DNA from: Rhizobium altiplani
GTDB lineage: Bacteria > Pseudomonadota > Alphaproteobacteria > Rhizobiales > Rhizobiaceae
Assembly: GCF_001542405.1 (NCBI RefSeq)
Contig: NZ_LNCD01000075.1
Span: forward strand, 1-49,129
DNA: 49,129 nt
Reading direction: 5' to 3'
Program-made: the position numbers and the translations under genes
Notes under the pieces: generated by a model
What the model was told of the DNA's origin: nothing
Databases searched by the model: none
The model's input: only the letters and a program-made list of their open reading frames with translations
In this document: piece by piece, positions 34,932-41,680 of the stretch
How positions within the stretch are numbered: position 1 is the stretch's first letter
How the letters are laid out: every line of letters starts with the position of its first letter

Positions 34932-35020
34932 GCCGGGCTCGCGCTGGCCCGCAACGGCGTTGCCGTCCTCCACTGTCGTTCCGGCCCTGTCGGGTGCGGG
35001 CCAGCGCTGAAAAGCCCGGC
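34932..35020 (+). promoter_or_regulatory. Large interrupted inverted repeat in the ardC leader
   Basis: GCCGGGCT plus GCGCTGGCCCGCA (34932-34953) face TGCGGGCCAGCGC plus AGCCCGGC (34995-35020): 13 and 8 perfect base pairs with a small asymmetric bulge. The 41-base loop holds a further hairpin ACGGC-GTT-GCCGT (34954-34966). It ends 55 bases before ardC. Structures of this kind could act as a single-strand promoter or an RNA element; the pairing is certain, the role is inference. Confidence 0.6.
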
Positions 35021-35075
35021 ATGCGGACCGCCGTAGCAGGTCGCGATGGTCGCGACCTCAAACGGAGGGTCAAAC

Positions 35076-35987
35076 ATGACGAGGCAGCCAACCAAGCAAC
35101 GATCCGATCTCTACAGCCGCATCACCGACAAGATCGTCGCCGAACTCGAACAGGGTGTCAGACCCTGGATGCAGCCCTGGAACACGGCCTATGCCAGCGA
35201 CCGGATCACCCGGCCGCTGCGCCACAATGGCGAGCCCTATTCTGGCATCAACGTTCTCATCCTCTGGTCGGAGGCGATCGCCCGTGGCTTTACCTCGGCC
35301 ACCTGGATGACCTTCCGTCAGGCTCGCGAATTCGGGGCGGCGGTGCGCAAGGGCGAGACCGGCACCACCGTCGTCTTTGCCAGCTCGTTCCTGCGGGCCG
35401 AAACCAGCGACACCGGCGAGGCGGTTACGCACGACATCCCGTTTCTGAAAGCCTACACGGTGTTCAACTGCGACCAGATCGACGGGCTAGGCGAGCGCTG
35501 CCGGCCCGTTGTGCCGGCTCCAGATCCGATCGTCCGCATTGGCCATGCCGACCGCTTCTTTGCCAATACCGGCGCCCTGATCCGGCACGGCGGCTCGTCG
35601 GCCTACTACGCACCGGCCCGCGATCACATCCAGATGCCGGCCTTCGAAGCCTTCCGCGACGCACAATCATACGCTGCAATCATGAGCCATGAATTGACCC
35701 ACTGGACGGCGGCCGCGCATCGTCTCGATCGTGACCTCAGCCGCTACGCCAAGGACAACAGCGCACGCGCCCGCGAGGAACTGATCGCCGAACTCGGCAG
35801 CTGCTTCCTCTGCGCCGATCTCGGCATCGTGCCCGAACTCGAACCACGGCCTGACCATGCGAGCTATCTCGCCGCCTGGCTCAAGCTGCTCTCAAGCGAC
35901 ACGCGGGCGATCTTTACCGCCGCCAGCCACGCGCAGCGCGCTGTCAGCTACCTGCACCATCTGCAGCCCGAAGGGGAGACGGCGTGA
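35076..35987 (+). CDS. ardC: ArdC-family antirestriction protein
   Basis: A 303-residue protein. The N-terminal ssDNA-binding type domain (DUF1738-like) begins LYSRITDKIVAELEQGVRPW and includes NGEPYSGINVLILW. The C-terminal zincin-like metallopeptidase has SHELTHWTAAAHRL near residues 205-218 and a downstream Glu in EELIAELGS. ArdC proteins enter or are made early in the recipient during conjugation and protect incoming DNA from restriction. ATG 35076 follows GGAGGG; a start at 35046 is less likely. An unusual structured leader lies just upstream. It is an intact gene beside decayed transfer genes. Confidence 0.93.
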   Translation: MTRQPTKQRSDLYSRITDKIVAELEQGVRPWMQPWNTAYASDRITRPLRHNGEPYSGINVLILWSEAIARGFTSATWMTFRQAREFGAAVRKGETGTTVVFASSFLRAETSDTGEAVTHDIPFLKAYTVFNCDQIDGLGERCRPVVPAPDPIVRIGHADRFFANTGALIRHGGSSAYYAPARDHIQMPAFEAFRDAQSYAAIMSHELTHWTAAAHRLDRDLSRYAKDNSARAREELIAELGSCFLCADLGIVPELEPRPDHASYLAAWLKLLSSDTRAIFTAASHAQRAVSYLHHLQPEGETA

Positions 35988-36039
35988 GCCGTCTTTTCCC
36001 CTCAACGGAGCCGCTCGCAAGGCCGGCACCGGGTCAGTC

Positions 36040-36290
36040 TCAGGCTCTAAGGTTCGGTCGATAGCCGCGGGAACGCTTCTGAGCAAGCGGTCTCGGAAAA
36101 GGACGGCAGCCTCTTTCTCGCTGTTGAAGAGGTGCACTCTCTGTTGGCCGAGTCTTCCGATCCGTCCCCAATTGCGGGTAAGCGACACGTCACCAAACAG
36201 GGTCGACTCGATCGACAACTGATAGAAACGAGCCATGTTTCTCTTGAAGTCGGTGCGCTCAATGCGGAGATGGTAGCGTTGTGCGATCAT
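36040..36290 (-). pseudogene. WGR-domain protein, frameshifted near the C-terminus
   Basis: From ATG 36290 the frame reads MIAQRYHLRIERTDFKRNMA and contains the WGR core RNWGRIGRLGQQRVHLF. Near 36085 one base is missing: reading on in the next frame gives AQKRSRGYRPNLRA and a stop at 36040, the usual end of small rhizobial WGR proteins (about 83 residues). In the actual frame the protein runs on to 35892, overlapping ardC on the other strand. WGR domains bind nucleic acids; here the gene commonly accompanies ArdC on rhizobial plasmids. Confidence 0.7.
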
Positions 36291-36401
36291 AAGGGAACAA
36301 TCGCAAAGTCGTGTCCGAGGCGTCCAACGACTTTTCTGAATCAATCGAGCGTAACTGATTCATGTTGGTTATGGCGATCACCGAGTGAACAATGAAGCAA
36401 A

Positions 36402-37161
36402 CTCCGACGAACAGAAGTTCATCGGACGCGGGCAGATTGCGAACCCCGTCCGGAGTCAAAAGAGGACGTTCGACATGCTGCTCGGCAAAGGACGAGCCGG
36501 ACGTTTCCGGGTCCATAGCGCGTGCCGCTGATTTGAAGATTACGGTCACCTGACCGAGGAGGTCGGAGACGAGACGGGCGCTCCCATGATCGTTGACGCC
36601 AACCTGGAGCACGCCAGCATTCGACAGAAATGGAGCAGCGCGATGTCCGCGGGTCGCGCACCGTTGATGGACATCTTGACGAATGGTCCAGAGCTGCACG
36701 CCATAGCCCGCCATCAATCCAACACCCTTGCCGCTTCGCGTCTGCGCCATCGTTAGAGGTGCGCCGCCTCGTCAGATCTAAGCAGCTGTTGTGTGCGCAG
36801 ATCACGACCAATGAGCAGGCCACGCCGTGAGCGAACGAGTGGTGCGATTTCACGTTTGTCGGCGAAGCGGGCGGATCCGTGGCTGTCGTCGCTCGCCGAT
36901 CCGAAGTGCAGGATCAGAGGGGCCGACAACATCCTGATGAGCAGGATGATCGCAAAGGCGGAGAACACCCAATTGCCGATCATCGAGATGAGATCGCCTT
37001 TCTCGGATCCGAAGCTCTCGCCGACATACTGAATAACGATGGCGGCGCCCATCACCGTGATCGCATAAGTTGCCTATAGCAGATCGCTTTGCTGTCCGAA
37101 GAGGAATGGTGAGAAGTGCGACAGCTGCCAATAGTGGATCGCGGGCTGCCATGCGCATCAT
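36402..37161 (-). pseudogene. traG: VirD4/TraG-type coupling protein, gutted
   Basis: Minus-strand pieces read in order: MMRMAARDPLLAAVALLTIP; after a frameshift VMMGAAIVIQYVGESFG and HGSARFADKREIAPLV with GLLIGRD; then EAAHL and a stop caused by one missing C near 36754; then TMAQTRSGKGVG (Walker A). Directly after Walker A the frame jumps to LMAGYGVQLWTIRQDVHQ, which in intact proteins lies hundreds of residues later, past Walker B. The end (LLTPDGVRNLPASDELLF) is typical. The protein would pump DNA into the transfer channel, but this copy lacks most of its ATPase. Confidence 0.85.
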
Positions 37162-37195
37162 ATCGTGGCGGCGTACTTGATTTCCCGAGGACGGA

Positions 37196-37435
37196 TCATG
37201 ACGCTATGTTGTCATCCTTTGGCGACTGCTCTTGGCCGTGTGGCTTTAGAAGATCATCGAACAATTCCCGGTCGCCCTCCCGAATGAGGAACTTCGGTAA
37301 CTCGCGTTGAAGCCATTCGAGAAAGGGTCGTGACGATGATGCATGGTCGCCATTCTCGAGCCGATGCAGCACCAGTGCTCCAATCAGCACCTTGCGGCGC
37401 GTATCGATTGCGCGCTCCTGCTTACTGAGACGCAT
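37196..37435 (-). CDS. traD: TraD-like conjugal transfer protein
   Basis: A 79-residue protein: RRKVLIGALVLHRLENGD in the centre and RELFDDLL at the end match the small TraD proteins of Ti/rhizobial transfer regions. It lies just upstream of the traG remnant on the same strand, the normal order traC-traD-traG. No traC is found between it and oriT. TraD is thought to assist DNA processing at oriT. The gene is open, but its partners are broken. Confidence 0.65.
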   Translation of the reverse strand: MRLSKQERAIDTRRKVLIGALVLHRLENGDHASSSRPFLEWLQRELPKFLIREGDRELFDDLLKPHGQEQSPKDDNIAS

Positions 37436-37637
37436 CTCCGCTTTTGTTTTCGCCCGAGTCTACGGCCAACTGGCCCGCCAGCTCGCAGGTTGCACGGCAA
37501 CGAAGGTCGCCTAGCGGGTGCTCTCCGGCAACTCGCATATGTGTGGGTAGAAGCACGCGATCGAAAACCTAGAAATAGAACGCGGACGTTGCCGCATAGT
37601 CCCACCGGGGCCGAAGAGCCGAAGGCGATGAGGGCAC

Positions 37638-37669
37638 AAGGGCGCACTTACGAGTTGCTGCGCAACTCG
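37638..37669 (+). other. oriT: oriT, RSF1010/Ti-type nic region
   Basis: AAGGGCGCACTTACG (37638-37652) closely matches the nic core of the RSF1010/pTi group, and is followed by CGAGTTGC-TGC-GCAACTCG, a perfect 8-bp hairpin (37651-37669). In Ti-type plasmids oriT sits between the traCDG and traA operons; here it lies between traD (-) and the MobQ-type relaxase start (+), the expected place. It should be a genuine origin of transfer, possibly still mobilisable by a relaxase supplied from elsewhere. Confidence 0.8.
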
Positions 37670-37705
37670 GCGTGCGGGAGCCCAGATCCGCGGGAAGGGT
37701 AGGAA

Positions 37706-38284
37706 TTGGCGATCTATCACTTCAGCATGAAGCCGATCGCTCGCAGTGGCGGGCGCAGTGCCGTAGCCTCGGCCGCCTACCGGGCGGCTGAACGCCTCAC
37801 AAACCAGCGGGATGGGCTGACCAATGACTTCACCAACAAGCAGGGTGTCGAGCATACCGAAATCGTGCTGCCGACCGGAATGCCTGCGGAGTGGGCAAAG
37901 AAGCGGTCCGACCTGTGGAATTTGGATATCGCTTCTAGCAACCTCTCTTGGTTCTCCTACAGGGACTATAGCGTTCCCCGAAACGAACCCATCATCGCGC
38001 CCAATGAAACCGTCCGAAATTCGGTCTTGAAAGCGCGGCTGAAAGAGCAAATCCGCCAGGCAAGCTGCGTGATCGTGCCCGCCGGTATGTACGTGAACGA
38101 TCGTTTCTGGATACAAACGGAGATCGACTTGGCGCTCAACGCGTTCATGTACCCCAAGCCGATCATTGGCATCAGGAGGCGCAGCCAGCAAAGAACACCG
38201 GTCGAGCTCGAGCGCCAAGCAAACGTGATGGTCAACTGGAACAGCAACAGCCTGGCCACCGCGATATACGAGGTCTGCCGATAG
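37706..38284 (+). CDS. Chimera: MobQ/TraA relaxase N-terminus fused to a ThsB-like TIR domain
   Basis: A 192-residue continuous frame. Residues 1-70 (MAIYHFSMKPIARSGGRSAV, then AAYRAAERL and VLPTGMPAEW) are the start of a MobA/TraA relaxase, including the region of its catalytic Tyr. From about residue 72 the sequence changes to a TIR-like fold as in Thoeris ThsB (pfam08937 type): FSYRDYSVPRNEP, ASCVIVPAGMYVN, FWIQTEIDLAL, KPIIGIRRRSQQRTP. The first strand of the TIR (FISH-like) is missing, replaced by relaxase sequence, and the relaxase metal-binding His motif is lost. Either a dead fusion or a TIR protein using the relaxase promoter and start. Confidence 0.8.
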   Translation: MAIYHFSMKPIARSGGRSAVASAAYRAAERLTNQRDGLTNDFTNKQGVEHTEIVLPTGMPAEWAKKRSDLWNLDIASSNLSWFSYRDYSVPRNEPIIAPNETVRNSVLKARLKEQIRQASCVIVPAGMYVNDRFWIQTEIDLALNAFMYPKPIIGIRRRSQQRTPVELERQANVMVNWNSNSLATAIYEVCR

Positions 38285-38492
38285 GCCAAAAAGGGGCGGT
38301 CTGCGCTACTCCCCGATGTTGCCTTCCCCCAAAAAAGGAGGCGACCTCTTCTTGTCGGGCTTGTGGACCTTTAGCGCCAAGGTTCGCGCCTTGCCCCCAG
38401 GTTAATTGTATTACTAGCGAGCCCGAAGGCTTTCGGCCGCCACCAGTCGAATCCGCACTCAGATGCAGTGCTTGATGATATGGAACGAAACA

Positions 38493-38777
38493 ATGTTCAA
38501 AATCACCGGACTTGACAAACTCAAGAAGAAGACCGGCCAGCTTTCGAGTTTCTCGCAAGCGATTGATGGCGAGATAGCGAACGTCTCGTTCGATCCCACG
38601 GATCCTGCGAGCATTGAGGCGGCCATCCAAGAAGCGCATGACGCTATTGATCATAAAGCCATTCCCTACGAGCAAAATGATTGGATCACTTCCCTCGTGA
38701 AACAGTTGAAAGAGAGCGTTCGCGATCAAATCCTGGAGCGAGCCGCAGTGGCACGGCTTGAGAGGAGCGCGGAATGA
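38493..38777 (+). CDS. Small protein coupled to a TIR-like effector
   Basis: A 94-residue protein from ATG 38493 (MFKITGLDKLKKKTGQLSSF). Mostly helical; the centre VSFDPTDPASIEAAIQEAHD is distinctive and the C-terminus is charged. I do not know its family function. The stop overlaps the next start as ATGA, so it is made together with the TIR-like protein and may be its regulator, adaptor or immunity partner. A longer start at 38463 is possible. Confidence 0.7.
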   Translation: MFKITGLDKLKKKTGQLSSFSQAIDGEIANVSFDPTDPASIEAAIQEAHDAIDHKAIPYEQNDWITSLVKQLKESVRDQILERAAVARLERSAE

Positions 38778-39679
38778 CCGTCGCGTCCGCTTTGAACGAT
38801 GTGAACAATGCCATTCTCGATCTTCAGCAGGCTGACTATAACACCTATGACCGCCCCTTGAGGAAGCTGTCGAAAGCGCTTCAGAGCGATGAACTGAAGG
38901 ACCTTAACGATGCGCTGAAACGCGCCGTAGACTTTGAAGCCTTCATCAACGGCTCGGAGCAAGGCAGTTCGATGATGGGCAGTGCAAGCTTGTCGTGGCC
39001 CGACGGTAAGGCACAAGAACTCGGTCTTACGATCACATTGATCGAGAAGGGCGCGGAAAATCCAGATTGGTTCATGAATTTTGGCCACGAATGGTTTCAC
39101 GATGGAAACAAGCTGATCGCGGGGATCCGCAAAATGACCAAGTCCGTCCTCATTCCATTCGGGCGTGATTACAAGGCTTACGTTCTGGAGCACCTACCAG
39201 CGCCTGTCACTGAAATGCGCCCGGCGGACAAGTCCAAGGTTTTCATCGTGCATGGCCACGACGAAGGACCTCGCGAGACGCTCGCTCGCTTTATCGAGCA
39301 GCTCGGCCTAGAAGCCGTCATTCTGCATGAAAAGGCGAGCGGCGGAATGACCATCCCTGAAAAACTCGCGAAGTACGGGAACGTTGGGTTTGCCGTGGTT
39401 CTCCTGACGCCAGATGACTTCGGCAGGTCAAAGAAGGACACGCAGGAGAGATTACGCGCCAGGCAAAACGTCATCCTTGAACTCGGCTATTTCGTGGGAA
39501 GGCTGGGTCGGGACAAGGTCTGCGGTCTGTTGAAAGGCGACATCGAGATCCCCAGCGACTACGTAGGCACGGTTTATGTTTCGTGGGACGAAGTTGGAGC
39601 TTGGAAGCTTTCGCTGGCCAAGGAGCTAGACGCCGCTGGGTATGACATCGATTTCAACAAACTCATCAAAGGCGGTTAG
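38774..39679 (+). CDS. TIR-like nucleotide-binding protein (PF10137/Cap12 type)
   Basis: A 301-residue protein. The N-terminal 150 residues are of an unknown type (YDRPLRKLSKAL, EWFHDGNKLIAGIRKM). The C-terminal domain starts KVFIVHGHDEGPRETLARFI and continues VVLLTPDD, ARQNVILELGYFVGRLGR, the pattern of TIR-like proteins that cleave NAD+ in antiphage systems; the Glu in NVILELGYF is the expected catalytic residue. It follows the small protein by ATGA overlap and a ThsB-like TIR chimera 500 bp upstream. It is intact and a likely defence effector. Confidence 0.85.
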   Translation: MTVASALNDVNNAILDLQQADYNTYDRPLRKLSKALQSDELKDLNDALKRAVDFEAFINGSEQGSSMMGSASLSWPDGKAQELGLTITLIEKGAENPDWFMNFGHEWFHDGNKLIAGIRKMTKSVLIPFGRDYKAYVLEHLPAPVTEMRPADKSKVFIVHGHDEGPRETLARFIEQLGLEAVILHEKASGGMTIPEKLAKYGNVGFAVVLLTPDDFGRSKKDTQERLRARQNVILELGYFVGRLGRDKVCGLLKGDIEIPSDYVGTVYVSWDEVGAWKLSLAKELDAAGYDIDFNKLIKGG

Positions 39680-39785
39680 TTTAACGACCGCCACAAAAGC
39701 TTTCTTGCCGGCACCGAGGTCAGAAATCTCCTTTATCCGACAAGAGATGGTGCGAGACGTCATCCGCGGATCAACGTTGTGGCCT

Positions 39786-41033
39786 TCACAACGTCAAAGC
39801 CCGCTTGAGATCGTCATGCTCGAACGCGCTGGCCATGCGATTGATCTCGGCCGTCCGGGCGCCAACCGCTTTGGCGATATCGCGCCAGGTCGCCGTCACC
39901 GTCGCCACCTCTTTGATGACCGTGCGCGCCTGCGCCAAGGTGAGCGCAAAAAACTCCGAAGCCGCCTCCAACAGATCGAGCGAACAGGTGCCTTCGTCGA
40001 GGTCTATGTTGGTTGTCAGCACGCGCGGCTTGACATCGGTCGGGACTGGATTGAGGTCGTAAACCGGTGACAACGACCATCCAGCTTTTCCGAGCCACAG
40101 GAAGCCGTGATTGCGGAGGTGGTCATCGACGTTGGAGATCAACACGTTGAAGACGACACGCCGATAGAGGGAGTGTGCGTCCGTCTTTCCCTGTGCTCCA
40201 TATTGCGCGAGTGCATCGACGATCTCCGGATAACTGCCGCGCTCGCCGTCTCTGGCGCCCATCATCGCCATCGCCGACAGGAACGGGATGCGGGTTTCGC
40301 CCTCGCGATCGAAACGCCGTGACAACATGACTGCTTTACCGGCGACTTCGATGAGTTCGTGCTGTGGGGTAGTGATGCCGGCTTGGCCAGCTAATCTCAG
40401 CGCCACCTCCTCCCAGGTCTCCATGCTGTAATCGTCAGTTTCCTTCGGGAACTTGGCGATGGCGAGGTGTCCATGATGGTCGATAACCGACGCCTTTGGT
40501 CGAGCCCCACCAAGAGAGGAGCCGGGCGCGAAAATGAGCTGGAGGTCTTCGTCAGTCTCCTCATCGCGGAAAATACGCTCCGTGATCTGGAGGAGCCTGC
40601 CGAGCTCGATCAGGGCGGGCACGCCGGCGCGGATCGGTGCCTGGAACATCTCCTCGCCGACCCAGCGGAAGCGGAGCGCCCCAAGCCGCGTTTCGTCCGC
40701 AACACCGAGCAGGAAATCGCTCTCCGCAAGGGTCCGCACAGCACGGTCCTCGCGGTCGGCAAGGCGACGTTCTGCACGCCGCATGAGGCGGCGGCCCCAG
40801 GTGTCAGGTGCGGAGTCGCCGATCGAACCGAAGGTGGCAAGCCCGGCCGGCGGGGCAAAGGCGCCCCGGGTTAGGGCAAGGGCTGGCTCGAGTGAAAAAC
40901 GATCGGGATCCTCGAGCCATTGACTGCCGTACTCGAAGAGGATCGTCTCCGTGCCTCGGACGCGATTGCTCCTTGCCAGTCCGATCGGGCGCGTGCGGCC
41001 GTTCAGATCGATATGTACCTCAAAATCAGCCAT
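39786..41033 (-). CDS. hipA: HipA-like toxin kinase
   Basis: From ATG 41033, 415 residues: MADFEVHIDLNG opening, the N-subdomain GALRFRW..., the ATP-binding GSSLGGARPKASV loop, catalytic NVDDHLRNHGF (H-x-R-N-H-G after D) and SPVYDLNP, all characteristic of HipA Ser/Thr kinases, which inhibit translation by phosphorylating a tRNA synthetase. Its start overlaps the end of hipB by eight bases. It is convergent to the TIR-like gene, about 100 bp away. It belongs to a type II toxin-antitoxin pair. Confidence 0.93.
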   Translation of the reverse strand: MADFEVHIDLNGRTRPIGLARSNRVRGTETILFEYGSQWLEDPDRFSLEPALALTRGAFAPPAGLATFGSIGDSAPDTWGRRLMRRAERRLADREDRAVRTLAESDFLLGVADETRLGALRFRWVGEEMFQAPIRAGVPALIELGRLLQITERIFRDEETDEDLQLIFAPGSSLGGARPKASVIDHHGHLAIAKFPKETDDYSMETWEEVALRLAGQAGITTPQHELIEVAGKAVMLSRRFDREGETRIPFLSAMAMMGARDGERGSYPEIVDALAQYGAQGKTDAHSLYRRVVFNVLISNVDDHLRNHGFLWLGKAGWSLSPVYDLNPVPTDVKPRVLTTNIDLDEGTCSLDLLEAASEFFALTLAQARTVIKEVATVTATWRDIAKAVGARTAEINRMASAFEHDDLKRALTL

Positions 41034-41361
41034 TACGTGATGATCCGGCGGGCCGCTTGAGATGCGCACGCTTTGGCAATTCGGCGATGGCCAGTGCTTG
41101 CCCGACCCTGTCGTTGCTTATGTCGGCGATTTGGCTCAGCCCGTCGAGCAATCCGAGCGCCTGAAGAACGCCAGCATAGATGCCAATGCTGACGTTGGTG
41201 TCGCCGGCTTCGATTTTCTGCAAGGTCGAGCGGGACGTGAAGGCGCGTTCGGCTACGACCGCCATCGGTAGCCGACGGCGCCGACGAGCATCGTGAATAT
41301 CCGAGCCGAGCTTGCGCAAGGCTCGCCGCACAGCGGCAGGAGGGTTGTGTGGTGTAGGCAT
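41026..41361 (-). CDS. hipB: HipB-like antitoxin, XRE family
   Basis: A 111-residue protein from ATG 41361. A long N-terminal helix leads into an HTH (RRRLPMAVVAERAFTSRSTL, KIEAGDTNVSIGIYAGVLQA). The C-terminus is basic. It neutralises HipA and represses the operon; an inverted repeat just upstream of the start (41376-41398) suits it. Its last eight bases overlap hipA. Confidence 0.9.
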   Translation of the reverse strand: MPTPHNPPAAVRRALRKLGSDIHDARRRRRLPMAVVAERAFTSRSTLQKIEAGDTNVSIGIYAGVLQALGLLDGLSQIADISNDRVGQALAIAELPKRAHLKRPAGSSRNG

Positions 41362-41375
41362 TTGAGACCTTCGCA

Positions 41376-41398
41376 CTACATAATGGAAGGATATGTAG
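41376..41398 (-). promoter_or_regulatory. Inverted repeat upstream of hipB
   Basis: CTACAT (41376-41381) and ATGTAG (41393-41398) are perfect inverted half-sites with 11 bases between, 15 bases before the hipB ATG. Likely operator for HipB autorepression. Confidence 0.5.
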
Positions 41399-41680
41399 CA
41401 CGAAGATTACAAAAATCCATAGTGAGACGAGATCTTGTTTATCAGACGTCCCCGATTTCCGCGATCATCGCCGCCGCACGCCAGTTCGCCGCGATGCGTA
41501 ACAGGTTGACTCTGTGGCAAAGCGCGTCGCGATCATTCAGATTCGCTCCCTACGCTTTTCTTATGCATGTCGTTGCCACAAAACCGCTGCACACTTTTGC
41601 GCGACATACTTTAGGCTTTGAGAGTGAAGGTCGACGCTGGCCGACACACCGTCCGCGGCAACGGAAATGTCCACCTTTGT
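41399..41680. other. Intergenic region between E1 and hipB
   Basis: About 280 bp. Frames on both strands are open in part but none resembles a known protein or has a convincing start. It must hold the hipBA promoter and the 3' end of the ubiquitin-like operon. No strong hairpin with a T tract is seen. Confidence 0.4.

Noticed and set aside
37440..37520. Possible end of a traC gene between traD and oriT
   Set aside because: A short open frame ends just upstream of traD but shows no TraC similarity.
37511..38218. Minus-strand frame of 235 codons
   Set aside because: Antisense to the relaxase-TIR chimera and running across oriT; no family similarity.
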